A DNA stretch of 7,736 bases from Chloroflexota bacterium (GTDB lineage: Bacteria > Chloroflexota > Anaerolineae > Promineifilales > Promineifilaceae). The position numbers and the translations under genes are program-made. The first letter of the stretch is position 1, and every line of letters begins with the position of its first letter. Location of the stretch: the NCBI GenBank assembly GCA_008501785.1, contig QQUD01000418.1:1-7736 (forward strand), read 5' to 3'. Under the pieces are notes generated by a model. The model searched no databases, was not told the origin of the DNA, and saw only the letters and a list, made by a program, of their open reading frames with translations. Shown here in pieces: positions 1 to 5,490 of this stretch.

Positions 1-10
1 CACGGGAAGT

Positions 11-52
11 TAATTGTCAATTGCTAATTGTCAATTGTTAATTGTTAATTTG
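11..52. repeat. Heptamer tandem array (TAATTGT/CAATTGY units)
   Basis: Six consecutive 7-nt units are visible: TAATTGT, CAATTGC, TAATTGT, CAATTGT, TAATTGT and TAATTTG. Each contains the AATT core. The array ends directly at the GGGAGG ribosome binding site of the ABC ATPase gene. It shares its 7-nt periodicity with the long hairpins at 1061-1155 and 6821-6918 but differs in unit sequence. The window starts only 10 nt upstream, so whether a complementary second arm exists cannot be seen. Confidence 0.7.
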
Positions 53-63
53 GGAGGATTAAT

Positions 64-1050
64 ATGAGCATCATTAGTGTGAATGGATTGGAAAAGCATT
101 TTCGAGTGAATAAGCATCATCGCGGGCGGTTTGGGGCGATTAAGAATTTGGTTTCGCGGGAGGTGCGGGTGGTGAAGGCGGTGGATGCGATTAGTTTTGC
201 AGTGCAGCCGGGGGAATTGGTGGGGTATTTGGGTCCAAATGGGGCTGGCAAATCGACGACGATTAAGATGCTGACGGGGCTGCTGGTGCCTTCGGGGGGT
301 GAGATGATCGTAAACGGCCGTATTCCCTGGCAAGAGCGCCGCGCCTACGTCAACCGCATTGGTGCCGTGTTCGGGCAGCGCACCACCCTCTGGTGGGATT
401 TGCCCGTCATTGAATCGCTAGAACTGCTGCAACACATTTACAAAGTGCCACCCGCACAGTTTCGCCAAAACATGGATGAATTTAACGCCATGTTGGAGCT
501 TACGCCATTTTTAAACACGCCAGTCCGCTCACTTTCGCTGGGCCAGCGGATGCGGGCCGACATTTGTGCGGCGCTGTTGCACAATCCTGACCTGCTCTTT
601 TTGGATGAACCAACCATTGGACTGGATGTCGTTGCCAAGGAGCGCATTCGCCGCTTCATCAAGCACATGAACCGCGAACGCGGCACAACCATCTTGCTCA
701 CCACCCACGACATGGCCGACGTACAAAAGCTGTGTGAACGCGTCATGATTATTGATCAGGGAAAATTGCTTTACGACGGCAATCTGGATACACTGCAAAC
801 GCTTTTTGGCGGCAAACGCGAACTGGTTGTGGACTTTGCCGAGCGCTATGACGAAGCGTCGATTGACGGGGCCGAGGTGGTTGAGCGGGAAAACGGCCGT
901 GTTACCTACCAGTTCGACCGTCAAACCATCAGCGCATCTGAATTGATTGGACGCCTATCCAACCGCTACCGTATTCAAGACCTGGCCGTGCGCGAGCCAG
1001 ACATTGAAGCCACGATTCGCCGCATTTATGAGGAAAGTCTGTTGAGTTAA
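64..1050 (+). CDS. ABC-2 type transporter ATP-binding protein
   Basis: This is a 328-residue cytoplasmic ATPase that would energise an ABC-2 type exporter. All nucleotide-binding motifs are present: Walker A GPNGAGKST (residues 57-65), Q-loop Gln105 in FGQRTTLWW, signature LSLGQRMR (157-164), Walker B with LFLDEPTIGLD (178-188) and switch His215. An insertion of about 20 residues before the first conserved strand (around 15-40) and a C-terminal tail of about 80 residues resemble the COG4586-like group of uncharacterised ABC-2 ATPases. The start is supported by GGGAGG at 52-57, 6 nt before ATG. The usual partner permeases are not downstream, where an unrelated oxidoreductase follows, so they must lie upstream or elsewhere; the substrate is unknown. 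Codon use changes abruptly near 315: G/T-ending codons dominate before the ACGGCCGT site and C-ending codons after it. The family call is firm, the transported substrate is not known. Confidence 0.93.
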   Translation: MSIISVNGLEKHFRVNKHHRGRFGAIKNLVSREVRVVKAVDAISFAVQPGELVGYLGPNGAGKSTTIKMLTGLLVPSGGEMIVNGRIPWQERRAYVNRIGAVFGQRTTLWWDLPVIESLELLQHIYKVPPAQFRQNMDEFNAMLELTPFLNTPVRSLSLGQRMRADICAALLHNPDLLFLDEPTIGLDVVAKERIRRFIKHMNRERGTTILLTTHDMADVQKLCERVMIIDQGKLLYDGNLDTLQTLFGGKRELVVDFAERYDEASIDGAEVVERENGRVTYQFDRQTISASELIGRLSNRYRIQDLAVREPDIEATIRRIYEESLLS

Positions 1051-1060
1051 GAAGGTCAGA

Positions 1061-1155
1061 GGAGAATAATGAATTGTGAATAATAAATTGTGAATTGTGA
1101 ATGAGGTCTCTTACTTCACAATTCACAATTCACAATTCATTATTCATTATTTTCC
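1061..1155. repeat. Hairpin repeat of 7-nt units, copy 1
   Basis: Two 41-nt arms (1061-1101 and 1115-1155) are near-complementary and flank a 13-nt loop, TGAGGTCTCTTAC. The left arm after GGA reads GAATAAT, GAATTGT, GAATAAT, AAATTGT, GAATTGT, GAA. The right arm, reverse-complemented, reads AAATAAT, GAATAAT, GAATTGT, GAATTGT, GAATTGT, GAA. The element fills the gap between the ABC ATPase stop and the ribosome binding site of the oxidoreductase gene. A homologous copy in opposite orientation lies at 6821-6918. It has no coding capacity, so it behaves as a MITE- or REP-like dispersed hairpin. Structured as RNA, it could also attenuate readthrough from the ATPase gene. Confidence 0.85.
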
Positions 1156-1178
1156 ACCTCTTTTTCCTTGGAGTTGTG

Positions 1179-2180
1179 ATGACTATACCAAAGACGATGA
1201 AAACGGCCGTTTTGCACACATACAACCATCCACTCACCATCGAAGAACAGCCAGTGCCAAAACCAGGACCTAGCGAAGTGCTGATTCAAATGGCATATGC
1301 CCCCATTAATCCATCCGATTTGTCTTCGCTAGAAGGTCGCTACGCGAACCCAAAGCCATTGCCAAACACACCGGGTATGGAGGGCAGCGGGACGGTGGTC
1401 GCGGCCGGCAAAGGGCTTTTGCCTCGGCTGTGGCTAGGACGCCGTGTTGCTTGTGTGGCTCCTGCTGGCAGAGGCGGCACTTGGGCGGAGTATTTGGCCA
1501 CAAAAGCCCAAGTTTGTGCGCCACTGAGAGCAAATATCACCTTAGAACAAGGCGCAATGATGTTCGTAAATCCACTGTCGGCATGGGCGATGCTAGACAT
1601 TGCACTCACCGAAAATCATAAAGCCATTGTCAGCACTGCAGCTGCCAGTGCATTGGGACGCATGATGCTCAGGCTGGGTCAGCGCATGAATTTACCCATC
1701 ATCCATGTCGTTCGGCGGCAAGAACAAGTTGATTTATTACAGAGCATGGGGGCTGAACATGTGTTAATCAGCAGTAAACCAGATTACGAGTCGAAATTAA
1801 AAGCCTGCTGCCAAAAATTGGGAGCCACACTCGCATTTGACGCCATTGCTGGCAGCACAACGTTTCAGCTTGCAGAAGCGCTGCCAAAAGGTGGAAAAGT
1901 GGTGGTGTATGGCGGATTGTCACAAGAACCCAGCGTCATCGATCCGCGCAAGCTGATTTTTGAGCAAAAGTCTGTCACCGGATTCTGGCTTTCGGCATGG
2001 CAGCGAAAAACTAGCTTGCTAAAGGCGCTACGGGTTGTAGGCAAAGTGCAGAAATTGTTGGGGAGTGATTTGGAAACGGCCGTTTCCGCCCACATTCCCC
2101 TCACCAACATTAATCAAGGGGTCGAACAGTACAAGAACAACATGACAGACGGCAAAATCCTGCTGCAACTCAACAACTAA
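1179..2180 (+). CDS. MDR-family zinc-independent NAD(P)H oxidoreductase (quinone/enoyl reductase-like)
   Basis: This 333-residue protein belongs to the medium-chain dehydrogenase/reductase superfamily. The N-terminal catalytic domain (about 8-130) has PVPKPGPSEVLIQM and the APINPSDL segment (41-48) typical of quinone oxidoreductases and MECR-type enoyl reductases. VNPLSAWAML (130-139) precedes the Rossmann domain, whose nucleotide loop reads AAASALGRMM (154-163). Arg179-Arg180 at the end of the second strand would suit an NADPH phosphate. The structural zinc cysteine cluster is absent. The start at 1179 is chosen because GGAG at 1170-1173 lies 5 nt upstream; an upstream in-frame ATG at 1101 would translate the hairpin repeat and is unlikely. 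Likely activity is NADPH-dependent reduction of a quinone or an alpha,beta-unsaturated carbonyl; the substrate cannot be read from the sequence. It looks monocistronic, set between two repeat elements. Two ACGGCCGT sites fall in it, near the start and the end. Confidence 0.85.
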   Translation: MTIPKTMKTAVLHTYNHPLTIEEQPVPKPGPSEVLIQMAYAPINPSDLSSLEGRYANPKPLPNTPGMEGSGTVVAAGKGLLPRLWLGRRVACVAPAGRGGTWAEYLATKAQVCAPLRANITLEQGAMMFVNPLSAWAMLDIALTENHKAIVSTAAASALGRMMLRLGQRMNLPIIHVVRRQEQVDLLQSMGAEHVLISSKPDYESKLKACCQKLGATLAFDAIAGSTTFQLAEALPKGGKVVVYGGLSQEPSVIDPRKLIFEQKSVTGFWLSAWQRKTSLLKALRVVGKVQKLLGSDLETAVSAHIPLTNINQGVEQYKNNMTDGKILLQLNN

Positions 2181-2193
2181 TTTAATAAAACAC

Positions 2194-2270
2194 GTCATTT
2201 CGACGACTCCTCAAGGAGAAATCCCCCTCTTTTTAACAAATAGAGATTTCTCGGAGGACCTCGAAATGAC
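2194..2270. repeat. REP-like palindromic intergenic element
   Basis: Outer arms GTCATTTCGA (2194-2203) and TCGAAATGAC (2261-2270) are exact reverse complements. Inside them, GGAGAAATC (2215-2223) and GAGATTTCTC (2243-2252) also pair. The sequence resembles the widespread intergenic palindromes of the GTCATTTCGA...GAGAAATCTC type that I know from several bacterial phyla. It begins 14 nt after the oxidoreductase stop and ends 9 nt before the next ATG, so it may both terminate the upstream transcript and crowd the translation start of the downstream gene. Confidence 0.75.
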
Positions 2271-2279
2271 CAGTTTGGG

Positions 2280-3164
2280 ATGAAAAAAATGAAATTAGAT
2301 CGAGATAAATTACAGGACGAAATTCACGAATTGTATCGACGTGAGCATGATGCGCTAGGCATTGAAGGAACCCATCAGCTGCTGGATGAAGCACAGCAGT
2401 GGGATTTGTCGGGTACGTTGAGGAGCGGAGGGGTCGTTGTGTTTCCACATGCGGGCGTGGCGGAGTGTGGGCAGCAGATTGCAGCGGCCGTTCATGCCTG
2501 CCTGGACAGTGGTGCAGACAAAGTGCTGGTGATAAGCGTGCTGCACGCTTTTACCGACGCGATGCAGGATGCACGGGTGGCGGTTGCCAATGGGGATGAT
2601 CCGAAGCATTGGCCGTTTTGGGGGATTCAGGGGACTGGGATGGTAAACGGCCGTTCTGAATGGCAGCACGACCACGCCCTCATCAGCTTCCGCCACTTTT
2701 GGGACGCCGAAACCCAACGGCGCGGCATCAAAGGCCCCGAAGTCATTGAACGATACCCTTACCTCGCAGGTGGCAAGCCAGAAAACTTACCCGGACTTGA
2801 TGAAATCGCAGCCATCGCCAAAGATGCAGTTATCGTTTCTACAGCCGACCCATTTCATCACGGCATCGGGTATGGCGATGCGCCAGAAGCATCGTACCAT
2901 CCACACGAAGGCGGGCTGGAATTGGCCCGTAAAACATTGGAAGAAGGAATTGCACTGCTTGAGCAAGGCGATTATTGGGGCTACAACCAACACTGCGTCA
3001 CCGCCAAAAGTGATGCCCGAGATGCAGGACAGTTGTTCCGTTACTTACGCGGACCACTCAAAGGACGCATTGTCGATTTAGCCTACAGCGACGCCACCGA
3101 ACTATACAAACAACCATCCCCCACTTGGGTCGCCACAGCCTTATTCGACTGGCAAAAAGTTTAA
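2280..3164 (+). CDS. Memo/LigB-superfamily-like protein (class III extradiol dioxygenase fold), function unknown
   Basis: The product has 294 residues. VVFPHAGV (53-60), a following helix and KVLVISVLHAF (81-91) match the start of Memo-family proteins, where a PHAG motif leads into a beta-strand ending in His. Later segments fit too: VIVSTADPFHHGIGY (184-198) resembles the SSDFSHYG region, and a helix rich in acidic residues precedes QHCVTAKSD (237-245). Candidate metal ligands are His57, His89, His130/His132 and His193/His194. LigB enzymes use such histidines to bind iron and cleave catechol rings; Memo proteins bind metal but their bacterial role is unclear. No enzymatic activity should be assumed. 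No clear ribosome binding site precedes 2280; ATG at 2289 is an equal alternative. The gene stands alone between two repeat elements. G-rich codons give way to C-rich codons at the ACGGCCGT site (2647-2654). The family assignment rests on motif recognition only. Confidence 0.6.
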   Translation: MKKMKLDRDKLQDEIHELYRREHDALGIEGTHQLLDEAQQWDLSGTLRSGGVVVFPHAGVAECGQQIAAAVHACLDSGADKVLVISVLHAFTDAMQDARVAVANGDDPKHWPFWGIQGTGMVNGRSEWQHDHALISFRHFWDAETQRRGIKGPEVIERYPYLAGGKPENLPGLDEIAAIAKDAVIVSTADPFHHGIGYGDAPEASYHPHEGGLELARKTLEEGIALLEQGDYWGYNQHCVTAKSDARDAGQLFRYLRGPLKGRIVDLAYSDATELYKQPSPTWVATALFDWQKV

Positions 3165-3175
3165 AGAGGGATAGG

Positions 3176-3327
3176 ATACAGATTTTCACAGAAAAACACA
3201 GATTTAAGAAAGATTGGACCAATTTGTTTCAACTCAACACTTTTTTAAGTAAAAATTGGTCCAATCTAAGCGAATCACCACATAATCACCCCTTCCTATC
3301 TGTGTCCATCTGTGTTAATCTGTGTTC
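3176..3327. repeat. Nested inverted-repeat element: 10-nt ACACAGAT units flanking a 15-bp hairpin
   Basis: The left end has three 10-nt units (ATACAGATTT, TCACAGAAAA, ACACAGATTT; 3176-3205). The right end has three units in inverse orientation (ATCTGTGTCC, ATCTGTGTTA, ATCTGTGTTC; 3298-3327). Between them is a perfect 15-bp stem at 3211-3225 and 3253-3267. Arrays of ACACAGAT-type decamers are common intergenic repeats in several phyla. This one fills the gap between two convergent genes and its right end overlaps the 3' end of the minus-strand gene. Confidence 0.75.
3211..3267. terminator. Possible bidirectional terminator hairpin
   Basis: AGATTGGACCAATTT (3211-3225) and its exact reverse complement (3253-3267) form a 15-bp stem with a 27-nt AT-rich loop between the convergent 3' ends of the Memo-like gene and the small membrane protein gene. 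Position suggests transcript termination in both directions. The T-run expected after a canonical intrinsic terminator is absent on the plus strand and weak on the minus strand, so it may be only a repeat. Confidence 0.35.
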
Positions 3328-3551
3328 GATTCTTTTTCTTCTTGCTGATCTTGTTTGGTGAGTCGGTGAAAGGTGTACCAGAAGAGGGCAGACAGCAAGA
3401 CCCAGAGGAGGGTGAGGGTGTAGAAAACGGCCGTTTCTCCCCCAACCCAATTCGCCACATACGCCCGCACAAACCAAACCCAAAACATACCAATCAGCAA
3501 ACAAACCACTGCCATTACGGCAAATACCATACGCGTCATTGCTTTAAACAT
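3315..3551 (-). CDS. Small two-helix membrane protein, unknown function
   Basis: This 78-residue product has two hydrophobic segments (about 8-28 and 42-62) joined by a short loop, YVANWVGGETAV, and ends in a charged tail, KQDQQEEKESNTD. The helical layout, and an ACGGCCGT site that decodes here as ETAV as in other genes of the window, argue for a real gene. A GGAG about 13 nt upstream of the start is a modest ribosome binding site. The last codons (N-T-D-stop) are read from an ACACAGAT repeat unit, so the repeat has replaced or extended the original C-terminus. I do not recognise the family. It is divergent from the AEC permease with 41 nt between start codons. Confidence 0.6.
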   Translation of the reverse strand: MFKAMTRMVFAVMAVVCLLIGMFWVWFVRAYVANWVGGETAVFYTLTLLWVLLSALFWYTFHRLTKQDQQEEKESNTD

Positions 3552-3555
3552 CGTC

Positions 3556-3592
3556 TTGTCAATCTCCGCGACTACCGTATACTCCCCTGCTT
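3556..3592 (+). promoter_or_regulatory. Predicted promoter for AEC permease, leaderless transcript
   Basis: TTGTCA (3556-3561) and TATACT (3578-3583) are separated by 16 nt and match the sigma-70 boxes at most positions. The -10 ends only 9 nt before the ATG at 3593 and no Shine-Dalgarno sequence is present. Transcription would therefore begin within about 3 nt of the start codon, giving a leaderless mRNA. Confidence 0.5.
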
Positions 3593-4510
3593 ATGTCACA
3601 ACTTAACGAACTACTTCAGGTCATTTTTGACACCATTGCCCCCATTTTCATCATCATCGGCGCAGCCATGCTGGTGGCAAGAATCAAACCACTTAATGCA
3701 CAAACACTTTCACGTGCTTCAATCTATTTAATGAGTCCAGCACTCATTTTAACAAATATTTCCAGATCAGGGATGGGGTCAGACACACTCACAATCATCT
3801 TGCTTGCTTCGATTTCGCTGTGTGTGGTGATGGCTTTTGTGGGCAGCTTTTTGGCTCGTGTGCTGCGATTCGAGCGTAAAATAGCCAGTTCGTTTACGCT
3901 AGCGGCGTTTATCATGAATTCGGTTACATTTGGGCTGCCATTTATTGATTTTGCATTAGGGCCGGTGGGGTTGGAAACGGCCGTTGTTTTCTCAGTTGGT
4001 CAAGTGCTTATCGCCTATTTGTTTGGCACCTATGTCGCATCTCGCGGAAAAAGCTCACCCAAAACAGCCATTAAAAACGTCCTGACGATTCCAATGCCGT
4101 ATGCATTTGCTATTGCCCTGTGGCTCAATCACACTGGTTTTCAGCTATTTCCACCGTTAGAAAAATCAATCAGCGTCTTGTCACAAGGATTGATACCCGT
4201 TACGCTCATTTTACTAGGGTTGCAGCTCGGCTCGGTACGATTTGGAGGGCAGTGGAAACCGATTGCGATGGCTACATTCATGCGCTACGGCATTGGTGCA
4301 GCCGCCGCGTTTGGCATTGCGGCGTTGTTTGGCTTGCAAGGCATCTCCCGCCAAGCATTCATTCTGGAAGCCAGCATGCCCGCAGGCATTTTAAGTGGCG
4401 TCCTCTCCACCGAATTTGGCGGCGACCCCGAATTCGCCTCTGCTGTGATTTTGGTCACAACTTTGACGAGCGCACTATTTTTGTCAGGACTACTATTGAT
4501 ACTAAGCTAA
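3593..4510 (+). CDS. AEC (auxin efflux carrier) family permease
   Basis: This 305-residue integral membrane protein has about ten predicted transmembrane helices (roughly 10-28, 42-58, 66-90, 98-122, 128-147, 163-178, 193-212, 224-247, 255-272 and 282-303). The family's two-halves architecture is visible: an N-terminal half with LMSPALILTNIS (46-57) and MNSVTFGLPF (108-117), a polar mid-loop around 148-162, and a C-terminal half with LIPVTLILLGLQLG (200-213) and the signature EASMPAGILSGVLSTEFGGD (259-278). Bacterial AEC proteins export or take up small organic anions such as malate or malonate. The substrate here is unknown. The start has no ribosome binding site but lies just after a good -10 box. 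No partner gene is nearby. An ACGGCCGT site decodes as LETAV at 127-131. Confidence 0.9.
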   Translation: MSQLNELLQVIFDTIAPIFIIIGAAMLVARIKPLNAQTLSRASIYLMSPALILTNISRSGMGSDTLTIILLASISLCVVMAFVGSFLARVLRFERKIASSFTLAAFIMNSVTFGLPFIDFALGPVGLETAVVFSVGQVLIAYLFGTYVASRGKSSPKTAIKNVLTIPMPYAFAIALWLNHTGFQLFPPLEKSISVLSQGLIPVTLILLGLQLGSVRFGGQWKPIAMATFMRYGIGAAAAFGIAALFGLQGISRQAFILEASMPAGILSGVLSTEFGGDPEFASAVILVTTLTSALFLSGLLLILS

Positions 4511-4686
4511 TCAAGTTTCCCGGCTTGAAAGAGCCATTGATGTACCTGTTATTCTGGAGAATATGCCATCTCCCTCTGATCAAAAAAGGCGTTACAAATT
4601 TGATTGTGACATTAGAATATTTCAAGAAACGTGAACCATTGCGTGAACAACTTTTGAGGTTGCACCGCTTACTCAACAATAGTTGA
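4506..4686 (+). pseudogene. Possible gene remnant with TIM-barrel-like motif
   Basis: The reading frame from 4506 encodes a fragment with the motif DVPVILENMPSPSD followed by RRYKFDCD, then stops at 4633-4635. The +1-shifted frame (4521-4686) continues as YFKKREPLREQLLRLHRLLNNS before its stop. The VxLENMP motif recalls DUF692 or xylose-isomerase-like TIM-barrel proteins, where Glu-Asn sits at a strand end. There is no start codon or ribosome binding site, and the fragment overlaps the AEC stop codon. It is most likely a frameshifted leftover of a deleted gene, or chance. Confidence 0.25.
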
Positions 4687-4690
4687 TTTA

Positions 4691-4846
4691 TCATACCCTC
4701 TTAGTGCGGTCGCTACACTAAAGAGTTAGCTCATTTTCCCGGAAGCTTTGAACCAAGTTGCTCAAGCAAAAACAGTTCGCAGCTTCCGGGAAAGTCGATA
4801 CGATACGATTACTCATACTCACTTAGTGCAGCCGCTACCCTAGAAC
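4691..4846. repeat. 33-bp imperfect direct repeats bracketing a 13-bp hairpin
   Basis: The segment 4691-4723 matches 4813-4845 at 26 of 33 positions. The second copy encodes the last residues of the minus-strand gene (RVAAALSEYE). The first is a non-coding echo of it. Between them, TTTCCCGGAAGCT (4735-4747) and AGCTTCCGGGAAA (4781-4793) form a perfect 13-bp stem with a 33-nt loop. The hairpin sits between the convergent AEC permease and the unknown minus-strand gene and could act as a terminator for the latter. The arrangement suggests local duplication or the relic of a tandem paralogue. Confidence 0.6.
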
Positions 4847-5402
4847 AAGATTCGCAGGCACTGACCAATAAATCAGGATCACGCACCACACGTAATTTCG
4901 TCCATAAAACAACATTATTCATAATGTGAACGGGTGGATTAGCTGCCAGCAATGCCAATTCAACCGATTTTGGGAACACCTCTTTCGGCGAAACCCCATT
5001 CGGGACGAAAAGTTCGTACACATCGTCAAATGCAGGATTTCCCGTTTTTACAGATTGCCAATCATCACCAACTTTATGCTTTTGCTGACGGGACCGCACT
5101 TGTATTTGAGGCGGATCGTCCAACTGCGCTCGTACACGTGTCCAGGCTCGATTCCGAGGCCCATATTCCGAACTAGAAGCAACTTGTTGAGTCATCACAT
5201 CAACCATCAAATCGGCACCGTGCAGCCGGCCTTCTAGCTTTGGATAAACACCTTTATGCTCATAATAAAGTCCAGTCCTTTCGGAAACAGCCCGCCAAGC
5301 TGCCTGGGATTTTTTGCTCATTTTGACGGCAACCACTCCCAGCACAGCAAAAATCAAAACAACACTCAGACAGGCTCCTGCAGGTATCAATAGATCATTC
5401 AT
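4809..5402 (-). CDS. Membrane-anchored protein of unknown function
   Basis: Read from the ATG at 5402, the product has 197 residues. It has one N-terminal transmembrane segment (about residues 4-26, rich in V, L, A and I) followed by MSKKSQ, implying a signal-anchor with a soluble domain. The soluble part has GLYYEHKGVYPKLEGRLHG, a strand-rich central region and a C-terminal helix. An in-frame ATG at 5465 would add 21 residues, but no ribosome binding site supports it and a plausible promoter lies inside that stretch. I do not recognise a family; the layout resembles uncharacterised single-pass proteins of about 200 residues. It follows the citrate synthase fusion on the same strand (88 nt gap), so co-transcription is possible. 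It is the only sizeable gene here without an ACGGCCGT site, which fits a more recent arrival or just chance. Confidence 0.65.
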   Translation of the reverse strand: MNDLLIPAGACLSVVLIFAVLGVVAVKMSKKSQAAWRAVSERTGLYYEHKGVYPKLEGRLHGADLMVDVMTQQVASSSEYGPRNRAWTRVRAQLDDPPQIQVRSRQQKHKVGDDWQSVKTGNPAFDDVYELFVPNGVSPKEVFPKSVELALLAANPPVHIMNNVVLWTKLRVVRDPDLLVSACESCSRVAAALSEYE

Positions 5403-5414
5403 GACGTTTGTGTC

Positions 5415-5448
5415 AAACCTTTTATAGCAATCTACATTCTTTTTTGAA
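5415..5448 (-). promoter_or_regulatory. Weak candidate promoter for the membrane-anchored protein
   Basis: On the minus strand TTCAAA (5448-5443) and TATAAA (5426-5421) are 16 nt apart. A transcript would begin near 5413-5415, about 12 nt before the ATG at 5402 and after the alternative ATG at 5465. This supports the shorter start. The -35 box is only a partial match and the region is AT-rich, so chance is a real alternative. Confidence 0.3.
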
Positions 5449-5490
5449 AATATTCTGCCAAGCATACATCAACATCCGATCCAAAATCGA

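Noticed and set aside
529..924. 131-codon minus-strand frame inside the ABC ATPase
   Set aside because: It lies opposite conserved Walker B and signature motifs, and its product resembles no family I know.
1061..1155. Intrinsic terminator of the ABC ATPase gene
   Set aside because: The stem is AT-rich and far longer than a typical terminator, with a homologous copy elsewhere in a gene leader; better described as a dispersed repeat.
1101..1178. Upstream in-frame extension of the oxidoreductase gene starting at 1101
   Set aside because: It translates the hairpin repeat and has no ribosome binding site; ATG 1179 has GGAG 5 nt upstream and matches family N-termini.
1402..1407. CGGCCG cores at 1402, 2485 and 5967 as members of the palindrome family
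   Set aside because: They lack the full ACGGCCGT context and were not counted; GC-rich coding DNA produces such hexamers by chance.
3176..3327. CRISPR array from the repeated ACACAGAT units
   Set aside because: Units are 10 nt and contiguous with no spacers; they form an inverted-repeat element.
4120..4686. 188-codon plus-strand frame overlapping the AEC permease
   Set aside because: For most of its length it is out of frame inside a clear membrane protein gene, with a Trp/Arg/His-rich composition typical of a shadow frame; only the last part past 4510 was considered as a remnant.
5403..5465. Longer N-terminus (21 residues) of the membrane-anchored protein
   Set aside because: No ribosome binding site, a charged non-hydrophobic extension before the transmembrane segment, and a possible promoter inside; kept only as an alternative.
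5471..5490. Terminator between the fusion citrate synthase and the downstream minus-strand gene
   Set aside because: The short GATC-containing symmetry around 5478-5492 gives no stable stem and no T-run.
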